From: Cryobacterium cryoconiti
Lineage (GTDB): Bacteria > Actinomycetota > Actinomycetes > Actinomycetales > Microbacteriaceae
Length of the DNA stretch: 64,000 nucleotides
NCBI RefSeq assembly: GCF_004403065.1
Contig: NZ_SOHA01000040.1
Coordinates: 1-64,000 of the forward strand
Reading direction: 5' to 3'
This document shows, in pieces, positions 1 to 8,456 of this stretch. The translations under genes and the position numbers were made by a program. The notes under the pieces are model-generated. The model was not told the origin of the DNA. It searched no databases and was given only the letters and a program-made list of their open reading frames with translations. How positions within the stretch are numbered: position 1 is the stretch's first letter; each line of letters starts with the position of its first letter.

Positions 1-22
1 CCCCCCCCCCCCCCCCCCCCCC
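1..22. other. Poly-C run at the start of the window
   Basis: The first 22 bases are all C. A homopolymer of this length at an exact contig edge is most likely an assembly or library artefact. A real terminal tract cannot be excluded. From here to about 323 I see no convincing gene; the one open frame across it is only the upstream extension of the frame that later encodes the LysE C-terminus. Confidence 0.8.
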
Positions 23-323
23 GACATGTGCGAGCCCTCAATGCGCCGTAGATGGAATCTGGACGCTGCGGCCCGGGCGCGGCCCCTTCGGCCACCCCAT
101 CCCCGGCGAGCAGATCGGGGGTATTGCCCATCGAAGAGGCCATCCGGTTTTTCATCGCGCCGATACACTTTCGCGCATTGGCCTGCTCCGCCGCGGAGGC
201 GAGGCACCGGTCGTCGGGGTGAACGGCTGAACATCTTGGGGGCGTGTGAGGAATCACTCGCCCTCAACAGCGCTGACCGATATTCGCCAGCGGTGTGCGA
301 AAGGACCCGGAATCATTGCTTGA

Positions 324-958
324 GTGAGTACCGAGACGTTCGTGGCGCTGTTGGCGTTCCTGTTTCCTCTGGCCTACAGCCCCGGACCTGGCAACGCCTT
401 CTTCGCGGGGATCGGGGCATCCAAGGGGCTACGCGCGGCCATTCCCGCACTAACCGGCTATCACGTCGCCACGTTCGTGGTCACGGCAGCGGTAGGGCTG
501 GGGATGGGGGTAACGCTCCTCACCACCCGGTGGTTGCCAGAACGCTCGCTGCCATCGGAGGACTCTACTTACTCTGGCTGGCTTTCCAATTCGTCCGCGC
601 AGCACTGTCCAAGTCCAGTACACAGGCCGATGCCCCCGTTCCCAACGAGATACGGATCGGGTTCTGGTCGGGGGCTGTCGTGTTGCTGCTGAACCCGAAG
701 GCGTACTACATCATCGCGGTCATGTTCACCCAGTTCCTCCGTCCTCCGGTGAACGATGATGTCGCGACGGTCGTCGCGATCACGACGGTCTTCACCGTGA
801 ACAACCTCGTCGCGTTCATCGCGTGGGCGTTGGGTGGCAGCGCGCTTGCGATGTTGTTCCGTAGCGAATGGTCCAAACGCTGGATCGACTACCTGTTCGC
901 CGCGACGCTGATAGGAGTCGCGATCTGGATGGCCGTACCCCTCTTTGCACCGATCTAG
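324..958 (+). pseudogene. LysE/RhtB family amino-acid exporter, frameshifted
   Basis: The N-terminal half lies in the frame opening at GTG 324. It has the first membrane segment and the family's PGPGNAFF-type motif near residues 20-27. The C-terminal half, with the remaining membrane segments up to the stop at 958, lies in the +1 frame. The switch falls near 525-535, where the sequence reads through a short C-rich stretch. Rejoined, the product is about 210 residues, the normal length for a LysE-type homoserine/threonine/lysine exporter. A single-base indel explains everything, so this is either a recent pseudogene or a sequencing error. Confidence 0.8.
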
Positions 959-1120
959 CTCACCGTAGACGCTCAAAGCCTCGTCTCTCCGGTCGAGTGC
1001 GGCGGCGAAGTAGAAGGCGTGCACATCACTCGTGCCGTCGTGCCGATGATAAAGGACTGAGAGGCCTGTTCTGACCCGGATCAGGGGTGGGAAGAATTGA
1101 AAAGGGCACCGACGCGACGG

Positions 1121-1162
1121 TTGTGCAGACGAGTACGGAAGTTTGTGCAGACGAGTACGGAA
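1121..1162. repeat. Two tandem copies of a 20-bp sequence (22-bp period)
   Basis: The 20-mer beginning TTGTGCAGACGAG is present at 1121-1140 and again, identically, at 1143-1162. It lies between the LysE remnant and the padR operator. Its role is unknown. It could be a regulator-binding site or a remnant of a mobile element end. Confidence 0.7.
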
Positions 1163-1203
1163 AATGACTGTTCAGTGCCACCATCCGGCGTGGCGCCTGA
1201 ATC

Positions 1204-1226
1204 ACTACTGCGGATCGCGTAGTAGT
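1204..1226. promoter_or_regulatory. Inverted repeat upstream of padR, likely operator
   Basis: ACTACT at 1204-1209 faces AGTAGT at 1221-1226 across 11 bases, 24 bases upstream of the padR start. Most PadR regulators are autoregulated by binding an inverted repeat in their own promoter, so this is the natural candidate operator. The function is inferred. Confidence 0.5.
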
Positions 1227-1249
1227 GTGTGATGCGTCAGAGGAGATAC

Positions 1250-1612
1250 ATGGACACCACGCAGCTACTCAAAGGAGTGCTCGACGTCGCGGTGCTCGCC
1301 GTGATTCAGGAAGAAGACGGCTATGGCTACGACATTGTGCGGCGCCTGCGCGCTGCCGGCCTCAAAGAGGTGGGAGACGCCTCGGTTTATGGAACCCTTC
1401 GGCGCCTCTATACCGCGGGTGCATTGTCAACCTATGTTGTGCCCTCCGATGGTGGTCCGCACCGCAAGTACTACGGAATCAACACTGAGGGACGGACCAT
1501 GCTTGCCGAACAGCGAGCCAGCTGGACTCGGTTCGCCAACACACTGTCACTCCTCCTCACAGAACAGCACCAGCCCACCGCTACCATCCGCACGATCGGG
1601 GACAAGTCATGA
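1250..1612 (+). CDS. PadR family transcriptional regulator
   Basis: A 120-residue winged-helix repressor. It opens with the family pattern of a short helix followed by LLKGVLDVAVLAVI and a GYGYDIVRRL recognition region, then SVYGTLRRL and a KYYGIN wing. I chose ATG 1250 over the upstream start at 1229 because AGAGGAGA sits seven bases before it. The stop overlaps the ATG of the next gene (ATGA). PadR genes of this subfamily are typically paired with a HAAS/DUF1700 membrane protein, as here, so the two probably form one autoregulated operon. Confidence 0.9.
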   Translation: MDTTQLLKGVLDVAVLAVIQEEDGYGYDIVRRLRAAGLKEVGDASVYGTLRRLYTAGALSTYVVPSDGGPHRKYYGINTEGRTMLAEQRASWTRFANTLSLLLTEQHQPTATIRTIGDKS

Positions 1613-2706
1613 GCACGACCACCTCAGCCACCCTGGCCATCCGTGATTTTGCCGCTGCCGTGCGCGCCGCGCTCAGCGACCTTCCCAGTGAAGATGTCGA
1701 AGAACTCACGGACGGACTTGAAGCGGATTTGACCGAGCAGGCCGAGGATCTCGATGCGCCAGGTTTTGATCCGGGCGATGCTGTCGGCTACGCCGACGAG
1801 TTGCGGGCCGCGGCCGGGCTACCGGTTCGGGGAAAGCCGCGGCTGGCATCCGCCTGGACCGCCAACGAACTTCGCACCTGGGCCAGCGCACAGCGATCAA
1901 ACCTCGCCCGCAAGGCACGATCGACAGTGATCGGCTCGCGCACCCTGGACTTCTTCATTTCACTCCGACCGTTCTGGTGGGTGCTACGGGGCTGGGCCGT
2001 CTACAAGGTCATCTCGGCTCTAGTTATCGGCAACAGCATTGCCAGTACTCTGCCGTCGAATGGTGTTGAGTGGGTTCTGCTCCTGCTATTCGTCACCGTC
2101 AGCGTGCAATGGGGACGGGGACGATGGCTGCCCTGGTCCTGGCTGCCACCGCTGAGGACCCTGGTCAGTGTCTGCTCGATCATCGCGCTGCCACTTCTTC
2201 TTGTGCTCGCCACACCGTGGAATAGTTCGGCCGTCCAATACGTGGAGGACTATGTTCCACCAGGTCTGCTGCTCGACGGTAACGAGGTCTTCAATGTGTT
2301 CGTCTATGACTCAGACGGTCAACCTCTCACCGGCGTGCAGCTCTTCGACCAGGATGGACAACCACTCACGACCGTCGGCGATCCAAACGCCACACCGTGG
2401 GTTGCCACATACGGCGCCGACGGGACGGAGGTCATCTTGGTCCCCAGCTCCGACGTACCGGGGAGAACCGGTTGGAACGTTTTCCCCCTCAACAAGGTCG
2501 ACTCGGTGGACTATAACTTGCAGCCCAGTGGCGAGCCTGACCTCTCCACCGCTACTCCGGCCGTGCCACCCTTCACCCAAGTGCGGCCCCTCACACAGCA
2601 GACGCCGTCGCCAACGGCCCCGCCGACTCCCGCTCCCTCAGCGGCGCCGCCCGTCGCTCCCGAACCGAGCGCCACACCCACACCAAACTCCAAAGAAGGC
2701 AACTAA
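1609..2706 (+). CDS. PadR-associated HAAS-domain membrane protein
   Basis: The N-terminal ~75 residues match the HAAS/DUF1700 pattern (an acidic helical domain with LPSEDVEELTDGLEADL) that usually accompanies PadR regulators. About three membrane segments follow between residues 112 and 205. A ~160-residue outside domain ends in a Pro/Thr/Ser/Ala-rich tail. The start overlaps the padR stop by four bases, so the genes are translationally coupled. The pair is thought to sense envelope stress or a ligand, but the specific signal here is unknown. The extended extracellular part is longer than in short HAAS proteins. Confidence 0.8.
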   Translation: MSTTTSATLAIRDFAAAVRAALSDLPSEDVEELTDGLEADLTEQAEDLDAPGFDPGDAVGYADELRAAAGLPVRGKPRLASAWTANELRTWASAQRSNLARKARSTVIGSRTLDFFISLRPFWWVLRGWAVYKVISALVIGNSIASTLPSNGVEWVLLLLFVTVSVQWGRGRWLPWSWLPPLRTLVSVCSIIALPLLLVLATPWNSSAVQYVEDYVPPGLLLDGNEVFNVFVYDSDGQPLTGVQLFDQDGQPLTTVGDPNATPWVATYGADGTEVILVPSSDVPGRTGWNVFPLNKVDSVDYNLQPSGEPDLSTATPAVPPFTQVRPLTQQTPSPTAPPTPAPSAAPPVAPEPSATPTPNSKEGN

Positions 2707-3218
2707 ACGAGTCACCGCAGGCCAATCCCGCCCCGCGAAAAATCCTCCCATTAGCGATCGACCTACCGCCGACTCAACCACTCAACATCACCGCGTGGCT
2801 CACCTTCAGACGAGAAAACGAGTAGTCCTCGCGTCGCTTCTGGTGGATTCGCTGACGCTGGATGACCAACGACTGACCGTGTGACTTTCAGCGCTACGTG
2901 GCGGCGTTCTGTGATCGCTATTTGGCACATCGACATGGTTACCCGCGTTGACTCAACGTGCTTGCCTACGCGGTTGAATGGAGGGGTGGTCAGATGGGTT
3001 TGGTGCGTGGTGGGCCGCAAGCCGCCGCGAGCAAGACTGTCCACCCGGTTCTCCACGGCCAGCTGGTCGGGAATTGCAGTATCTGTTTCCGGGCTGAGGT
3101 CGAGATGCGGCTGAAATCGGTGGCAGTTTGCGGAAGATGATGCCGCTGCGTGCTTGGCCGAGTTTGCGTCGAAGTGCGAAATCCAGGCCGTCTCACGTCG
3201 TGAGTCATATTCAAATAT
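2707..3218. other. Intergenic, no gene recognised
   Basis: About 510 bases follow the HAAS gene. Short open frames exist on both strands, but none has a ribosome site or recognisable content. I see nothing here I can support as a feature. Confidence 0.5.
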
Positions 3219-3603
3219 GCGTCCTCGGCCCTACCCTTTCTGATTGGAAACGCCAGATATCGCAGGTTAGGGTGCGAGGCCGAGTTGTTCGAGCATGCCC
3301 TGTTGGTCGCTGCTGCCCCACCGCTCTACAAGTTTTCCGTTTTGGAAGCGGCTAATTTGCATGCCACGAACAGACATCGTTTTGCCGCTGGCGGCATGGC
3401 CCATGAGGGGGCCTTGGTGGGTGCCGGTGAGGGTATAGGCGAATGCGACGTCGGTGTCGTTGGCGACGAGGCGCTCGACTGCGATGTGCAGGTCGGGAAA
3501 AGCGGCAATCATCTCGCCGAAGAACGCCTTGTAGCCTGCGGGCCCCGGGCCTTGGCCAGGGGCAGGGTCGTTGTCGACGGCGTCTTCGGCCACAAGGGTT
3601 CAG
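3219..3603 (-). repeat. Inverted duplicate of 8079-8456
   Basis: This segment, read on the minus strand, matches 8079-8456 at about 85% by eye. The match includes roughly 50 bases beyond the coding stop, up to a shared sequence reading AATCAGAAA(A/G)GGTAGGGCCG. It stops abruptly at 3603, inside the gene. The two copies are in opposite orientation and flank 4.5 kb carrying the sortase operon and an alpha/beta hydrolase gene. Confidence 0.8.
3267..3603 (-). pseudogene. SnoaL-like ester cyclase, 5'-truncated copy
   Basis: The readable 108-112 residues correspond to the C-terminal four-fifths of the intact SnoaL-like protein at 7992-8402, with about 88% residue identity by eye. The first ~28 residues are missing. 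The match starts exactly at the CTTGTGGCC codons and the sequence upstream is unrelated. With no proper start or ribosome site it is probably not expressed. The copies share their 3' flank, so this is a DNA-level duplication rather than independent acquisition. Confidence 0.75.
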
Positions 3604-3745
3604 AAAGAAGAGATCGCTGGTCTAACGCAAGATGACCCTAGGTTCGATCGCTGCACCCAGAATGCGGCTAATTCCAGTCGTCGGGGTGCTCGTTGGTGCA
3701 GGATGTCCACCAAAACTGCTGCTTCGCTAATGACGCGCGGCCGGA

Positions 3746-4375
3746 CTAGTGTGCGGTCCAGCATCCCAGAATGGCAGTAGCTACTTGATAAGAGAACGCG
3801 GTGCGGGTGACGCCATGCGGCCCGACCTTATCCGTCAACTTTCTGGCGTCAACGTGTAACGTCATGCTGTCTTTGAGGAAGACGACCACGCCGTCTGTGG
3901 TTTCGTAAGCAGGCAATCCAAGATTCGCGAGCCCTTCAATGGTTTGGACGGGGGCAAGGTCTCCTTGCATCCTGTCGAAGTAGCCGCGGGCAGATCCTGC
4001 GTCCGAGGATTCCTGCACCGAGATCACGAAATCTCCATCAGTCAGATGGTATGTGCAGGTGTAGCGGCGATCGATCCAGCTGTCGACGGAGTGTGGCGGG
4101 GCGGCGAGAGCCAGCACACGTGTGATGTTGTCGCGTGTTTCGGTGCCACAAATCATCTGTGATGCTGCGGACGGTCCTGCCTCCGCGCTGCCTGCCGAGC
4201 TCGACTGCGGAATCGGGGAGGCCGACGTGCCTGGCATGGACATTTCGGGGTCCATGGTGTTTACGGCGCCGGAGGAGGTGGTCGCGCACCCAGCAAGTAA
4301 AGCTGTGGAAGCCACCGTGATCGCAAGCAGCCAGACGCGCCTGTTGACACGCTTCTCAGTCCTACTACGCCGCAT
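3746..4375 (-). CDS. Secreted lipoprotein in a sortase operon
   Basis: 209 residues if started at ATG 4375, which overlaps the end of the sortase gene. A basic N-terminus and a hydrophobic stretch lead to a lipobox LLAGC at about residue 29. A Ser/Pro/Thr/Ala-rich linker and a ~140-residue globular domain follow. That domain has a conserved-looking pair of cysteines in 'MICGTE' and 'RYTCTYH' and a C-terminal cysteine. The domain resembles DUF3558-like lipoproteins in its general features, but I cannot assign it firmly. Third gene of the CHRD-sortase-lipoprotein operon, so it probably acts at the outer face of the membrane. Confidence 0.75.
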   Translation of the reverse strand: MRRSRTEKRVNRRVWLLAITVASTALLAGCATTSSGAVNTMDPEMSMPGTSASPIPQSSSAGSAEAGPSAASQMICGTETRDNITRVLALAAPPHSVDSWIDRRYTCTYHLTDGDFVISVQESSDAGSARGYFDRMQGDLAPVQTIEGLANLGLPAYETTDGVVVFLKDSMTLHVDARKLTDKVGPHGVTRTAFSYQVATAILGCWTAH

Positions 4376-5078
4376 GGCTGGACACCAAGCTGGCGTAGAC
4401 AACGACGTTGTTCGGGTACGTTCGAGTGGTTTCGTTGAACTCTCCACCGCAGGTGATCAGCCGTAGTCCCGCATGATCGGTGTTGCCGTAGACGGCGAAC
4501 TGCGGAAAGTCATCTTTCGGGTATTCTTCCACTCCGTCGACCACGAATACCGCCACTGTCGCATCGGCTCGGGTAACCAAAATCTCGTCGCCGGGACGCA
4601 TCTCGCCAAGTCGGTAAAACACCGCGCGCCCCTGCACCCTGGAGTCGACGTGACCCAAGATGACGGAAGGTCCGATAGCGCCAGGGGTGGGCGAACCGGT
4701 GTACCAGCCGGCCGGGGAGGCCTCGTCCAACGACGGCGTCTGCACCGTGCCGTCAGGATTCTGTCCCAATTGCATTAGGACAGAGTCCACTTCAATCGCG
4801 GGGACGTTGATCTGGGTGGGCTCGGAGGCGGTCAAGGTCGGGCCGACAATCCGGTCCACCCGCGTAGTCGGCGGAACTGAGATGGGCTCCGGTGAGGGGG
4901 TAGCGGAGATGGACTCCTGCGATGGGGCTGACACGGCGGCCGAGGCTGGAGGTCGTGGAGGAGGAGGGTTGCCCCATAGGGCGAAACCGGTCGCCGTACA
5001 GCCGACGGTGAAAAGCAGAACCGCCGCCGCGGTAGCCAGACGGCTACCGCGGCGACGCTTTTCAGCCGGGATAATCAC
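4365..5078 (-). CDS. Class F sortase
   Basis: 237 residues: an N-terminal membrane anchor (about 14-35), a Pro/Ser linker, and a sortase domain from about residue 88. The catalytic triad is visible: His143 in ILGHVDS, Cys210 in LITCGGEF and Arg219 in TTRTYPNN. Sortases are cysteine transpeptidases that attach surface proteins to the cell wall. Class F enzymes are typical of actinobacteria. The start is GTG at 5078. It lies 17 bases downstream of a CHRD protein and overlaps a lipoprotein gene. The neighbouring CHRD protein has a C-terminal membrane segment but no obvious LPXTG motif, so its being the substrate is only inferred. Confidence 0.9.
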   Translation of the reverse strand: MIIPAEKRRRGSRLATAAAVLLFTVGCTATGFALWGNPPPPRPPASAAVSAPSQESISATPSPEPISVPPTTRVDRIVGPTLTASEPTQINVPAIEVDSVLMQLGQNPDGTVQTPSLDEASPAGWYTGSPTPGAIGPSVILGHVDSRVQGRAVFYRLGEMRPGDEILVTRADATVAVFVVDGVEEYPKDDFPQFAVYGNTDHAGLRLITCGGEFNETTRTYPNNVVVYASLVSSHAA

Positions 5079-5095
5079 CGGGGATCAATCCGATC

Positions 5096-5866
5096 TCAGC
5101 CTCGTGCAGCGAGACGTCGACGAATCATCACCGCGCCGCCTGCCGCGGTCAGGGCCCCGGCACCGAGGGCGAGAAGGCCCATGTCAGCACCGCTTGACGT
5201 GCTGCCACCGCCGGTTTCCACGCCACCGTCAGGCATGTTCGCCTGCGACGCGCTCAGGGCGCCGCACAGAGCCGGCGACGTTGCTGCCAGGGGCAGACTC
5301 GGAACCAAGTCACTCTTCGCGTCCTGTGCTGCCTTCGTCAACGTGGCCGGGTCCAGCCCGTGGACCACCACCACCGCCGTGCCTGCCTCTAGCGAGGCCG
5401 CGGTGGCGGCATCCAGAGTGAAGGTTCGGCTGTAGTCGTAGTTTGCACCCATCCCGGCAAGGGTCAGATCAGTTCCGGCCGCCGGACTCGTGTCGCCACT
5501 CGTGGACAACGTTGTGCCAATGTCTCCGTAAGACGGCTGACCTTCGGTCGTGCTGATCACACCATCTCCATTGGTGTCAGCTGCCGTGGTGGGACATTCC
5601 CCCTTCGCACCGATGTGGATGTGCTGTACGTGCGGGTACGGCTTACCGTCGAAGGTCTCGGCCAAACCCGTGACGGTCTGGGTGACAGTGGCCTGATCAC
5701 CGGAAACCTCAATGGAGAAGGTGCCACTGCCGTTGCTGCCGTTGATCGAATCAAGCGTTCCTTGGTAGGTCGCGTCACCAGTGGCTGCAAGGGCAGGGCC
5801 ACCCGTCAAGACGGCAACACCCAAAGCCAACGCGGGCACACACCACAGTGCTGTTTTCTTATTCAT
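5096..5866 (-). CDS. CHRD domain secreted surface protein
   Basis: 256 residues from ATG 5866 (a TTG directly before it is less likely). A signal peptide ends near GPALAATGD (about residues 22-30). A CHRD domain spans roughly 30-185 and contains PHVQHIHIGAKGECP with its metal-binding-like histidines, and a VVVHGLDP strand. It ends in a Gly/Ser linker, one membrane helix and RRRLAARG, the layout of a wall- or membrane-anchored protein. CHRD domains were first described in chordin and occur in bacterial surface proteins of unknown role. First gene of the operon with the sortase and lipoprotein. Confidence 0.85.
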   Translation of the reverse strand: MNKKTALWCVPALALGVAVLTGGPALAATGDATYQGTLDSINGSNGSGTFSIEVSGDQATVTQTVTGLAETFDGKPYPHVQHIHIGAKGECPTTAADTNGDGVISTTEGQPSYGDIGTTLSTSGDTSPAAGTDLTLAGMGANYDYSRTFTLDAATAASLEAGTAVVVVHGLDPATLTKAAQDAKSDLVPSLPLAATSPALCGALSASQANMPDGGVETGGGSTSSGADMGLLALGAGALTAAGGAVMIRRRLAARG

Positions 5867-5888
5867 CAAAGTCCCTTACTAGGAGGTA

Positions 5889-5921
5889 GTTTTCGAAAAC
5901 ATGCCGGGAGAAAAAACATGC
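5889..5921 (-). promoter_or_regulatory. Repeated motifs in the CHRD operon leader
   Basis: A perfect palindrome GTTTTCGAAAAC lies at 5889-5900. The 9-mer AAAACATGC (plus strand) occurs at 5896-5904 and again at 5913-5921, 17 bases apart. All lie 23-55 bases upstream of the CHRD start. The helical-turn-like spacing suggests binding of a regulator, but none is identified. Confidence 0.4.
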
Positions 5922-6681
5922 AGAAGTACAAGAAATCGTTGACGTTTGCTCAACGCAACCCACGTAACTTAGGGCTAGCAAACAAATACGACGTAACCAC
6001 TGGCATATTTCGCGGAAATGGCCTGTTTGTCAAGGACCAATCGGAGGCTACGTGAATCGACCCAGGCGAGCACCGTCACAGCGTCATCGAGCCAGTCTGC
6101 AAGCGCCACCCACGAAACCGCGCAAACAAAATCGCTGACAAAGTGGACTCACTACCGAGCTCATACCCGGTTAGGACGTGACCCCCGTCTCAGCAAGAGC
6201 GTCTCGAAATCACCGATACGTGACACTTTCGCTTGGAGCAAGGTGAGCGCAAGCAATGAACAGGGTTCAAACGACGGCAGGGATAGTGGGCCATGCTGAT
6301 GGGCTCTCATCTAGGAGGACAATGCTGCGATGTGCCCACAAGCCGGGGGCCGTGCGGGCGCTCAACGACTAGAACAGCCAGCGGAGCGATGACTACGAAT
6401 GGTGCCCGCAGGCGGAACGGTCGACGTGCGGTGCCCGCAGCGGGAACCCCTGCGGGAGAGTTGGGGCTGCGCACTGCGACGGGGCTGGCAATGTTCGCCG
6501 ATTTGTGCACCGGTCAGTGGTTTGAGGTCAGTGTCTGGCCGATGATGCGGGCTCCGTCCGTGAACGCACCGGGGTTGGGTCCGGAGTAGTCATTTCAGCC
6601 TTTTCCCAGCGAACCTCGATTGTCTCAAGCTCATAATCTCGGTTACCTCCAACGAACCATTCACGATTACGAGGAGAGAAC
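5922..6681. other. Intergenic between divergent genes, no gene recognised
   Basis: 760 bases between the CHRD operon and the hydrolase. It should hold both promoters. Open frames around 6293-6589 (+) and 6307-6510 (-) have no family resemblance and no convincing ribosome site, so I do not call them. Confidence 0.45.
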
Positions 6682-7530
6682 ATGCCTTTTATTACCGTCC
6701 CAGTTCACAGCGGGCCCGACGTCGTACTGCATTACGAAGACGTCGGTGCCGGTAAGCCCGTTGTACTAGTTCACGGCTGGCCCCTCAGTAGCCGGTCGTG
6801 GGAGGGTCAGGTGCCCGCGCTGGTCGACGCCGGCTACCGGGTGATCACGTACGATCGCCGCGGGTTCGGCCAGTCGTCGCAGCCGTGGAATGGGTACGAC
6901 TATGACACGTTGGCTGCCGACCTGAAGGCCGTTCTCGACACCCTTGACCTCCGGGACGTTACCCTGATCGGATTCTCGATGGGTGGCGGTGAGCTTGCCC
7001 GTTACGTAGGCACTTACGGTACCGATCGCATCGCAAAGCTCGTTTTCGCCAGTGCAGTGCCGCCGTACCTCTGGAAATCAGATGACAACCCTGACGGAGG
7101 CGTCGATGCCGCACTGGCTCAGTGGTTCCACGGCGGGCTCACCGGAGACCGGCCGGCATTCCTGCACGAATTTCTTCAGATGTTCTTCACCGCCGGCAAG
7201 CCGTCGTTGACCAATAAGCCGAAGGTCAGCTCGGAGCAGATTGCTTACAACCTCGATATTGCCGAAATGGCGTCGCCGAAGGGCACGCTCGACAGCACCA
7301 CCGCATTCGCGACGACGGACTTCCGCGACGACTTGACGAAAATCACTGTGCCGACCCTAGTGATACACGGTGACTCCGACACCATCGTGCCGTTTGAGGT
7401 CAGTGGCAAGCGCACCCAGGAGGCCGTTTCGGACAGCGAGCTTGTACTGATTGAAGGCGCCCCTCATGGTCTCACCATTTCACACAAAGACGAATGGAAC
7501 CGGCACGTACTCGCGTTCCTCGCGAAGTAG
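6682..7530 (+). CDS. Alpha/beta hydrolase (non-heme chloroperoxidase type)
   Basis: 282 residues, the usual length for cofactor-free haloperoxidase/perhydrolase-type esterases. The oxyanion motif VLVHGWP lies near 28-34. The nucleophile is Ser99 in IGFSMGGGE, the acid is in VIHGDSDTIVP (231-233), and His262 is in GAPHGL. GAGGAGA precedes the ATG by seven bases. The family hydrolyses esters and can form peracids; the substrate here is unknown. Single-gene unit with its own terminator at 7538-7579. Confidence 0.9.
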   Translation: MPFITVPVHSGPDVVLHYEDVGAGKPVVLVHGWPLSSRSWEGQVPALVDAGYRVITYDRRGFGQSSQPWNGYDYDTLAADLKAVLDTLDLRDVTLIGFSMGGGELARYVGTYGTDRIAKLVFASAVPPYLWKSDDNPDGGVDAALAQWFHGGLTGDRPAFLHEFLQMFFTAGKPSLTNKPKVSSEQIAYNLDIAEMASPKGTLDSTTAFATTDFRDDLTKITVPTLVIHGDSDTIVPFEVSGKRTQEAVSDSELVLIEGAPHGLTISHKDEWNRHVLAFLAK

Positions 7531-7537
7531 CAGAACC

Positions 7538-7579
7538 GAGGAGGGCCCCTCGACGACGGGTGAAGAGCCCTCCTCTTTT
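7538..7579 (+). terminator. Rho-independent terminator after the hydrolase
   Basis: GAGGAGGGC (7538-7546) pairs perfectly with GCCCTCCTC (7567-7575) and is followed by TTTT. It sits eight bases after the hydrolase stop. Confidence 0.85.
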
Positions 7580-7770
7580 CTGGCGGGCTCACAGCATCCG
7601 CAACGACTGCAACTCAACAATGGAATGTTTGTCCGCTGGCGGCAACGTGGAGAATTTCTCTAGGTGATCGATCATCTGTGCCTTAGGGTAACGGCACGTC
7701 TTTGCGCCTTCGGCGCTGAGACCGCTCAATGACTGTCTGCAAAAACCTCTTCCACAAATAACCGCGCAAG

Positions 7771-7812
7771 CGAGGGGAGCCTGCCGGCCGACGGTGGCGC
7801 AGGCTCCCCTCG
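7771..7812. terminator. Strong 14-bp hairpin, terminator-like
   Basis: CGAGGGGAGCCTGC (7771-7784) and GCAGGCTCCCCTCG (7799-7812) form a perfect 14-bp stem with a 14-base loop. There is no T-tract on either side. It may be a U-tract-less actinobacterial terminator or a leader structure 180 bases before the SnoaL-like gene. The rest of 7580-7991 shows nothing else. Confidence 0.6.
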
Positions 7813-7991
7813 CCTAGTGGGTCCAGTCGGGCGTCGTACGCCGAACCAACGTGTCTCCCGGGGCCATAGACGCGATCCAAGACTGTTTCCACGAGCTCAC
7901 CCGGAAGTGTCCAGCCGCGTTATCGGCGATATGGGCATCCCCTGACCCCCACAAATCGATTCGCGATCAATCCCAAGAAAAGAGCGAACAC

Positions 7992-8402
7992 ATGAGTCAA
8001 GAAGTGAATATCGCCGCCCAGCAGAAGTTCGGTGAGGCCGTGAACAGCGGACAACTCGATCTTCTCGACGACCTTGTGGCCGAAGATGCAGTCGACAATG
8101 ATCCTGCCCCCGGTCAAGGCCCAGGCCCCGCCGGCTATAAAGCGTTCTTCGGTGAGATGATTGCCGCTTTTCCAGACCTGCACCTCGAAGTTGAGCGCCT
8201 CGTCGCAAACGACACCGACGTCGCATTCGCGTATACCCTCACCGGCACCCATCAGGGCCCTCTGATGGGCCACTCCGCTAGCGGGAAAATGATGTCCGTT
8301 CGTGGCATGCAAATCAGCCGGTTCGAGAAGGGGAAACTGGTCGAGCGGTGGGGTAGCAGCGACCAGCAGGGCATGCTCGAACAACTCGGTCTCACAACCT
8401 AA
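7992..8402 (+). CDS. SnoaL-like ester cyclase family protein
   Basis: 136 residues with ATG 7992. A longer reading from 7851 is possible, but only the part from MSQEVN matches the family. Features are the helix LDLLDDLVAEDAVDND, PGPAGYKAFFGEMIAAFPDLH, TGTHQGPLMGHSASGK and a final ISRFEKGKLVERWGSSDQQGMLEQLG. This is the small alpha+beta barrel of the SnoaL/polyketide-cyclase-like superfamily. Such standalone proteins are usually of unknown substrate. A truncated inverted copy lies at 3267-3603. Confidence 0.85.
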   Translation: MSQEVNIAAQQKFGEAVNSGQLDLLDDLVAEDAVDNDPAPGQGPGPAGYKAFFGEMIAAFPDLHLEVERLVANDTDVAFAYTLTGTHQGPLMGHSASGKMMSVRGMQISRFEKGKLVERWGSSDQQGMLEQLGLTT

Positions 8403-8456
8403 CCTGCGACAACTGGCGTTACCAATCAGAAAAGGTAGGGCCGAAGACGCTTACCT
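8079..8456 (+). repeat. Inverted duplicate of 3219-3603
   Basis: Intact partner of the repeat at 3219-3603. It covers most of the SnoaL-like gene plus about 50 bases after its stop, ending at the GTAGGGCCGAAGACGC block. Confidence 0.8.

Noticed and set aside
7683-7892. 69-codon minus-strand open frame
   Set aside because: It spans the strong hairpin at 7771-7812, has no ribosome site and no similarity to any family.
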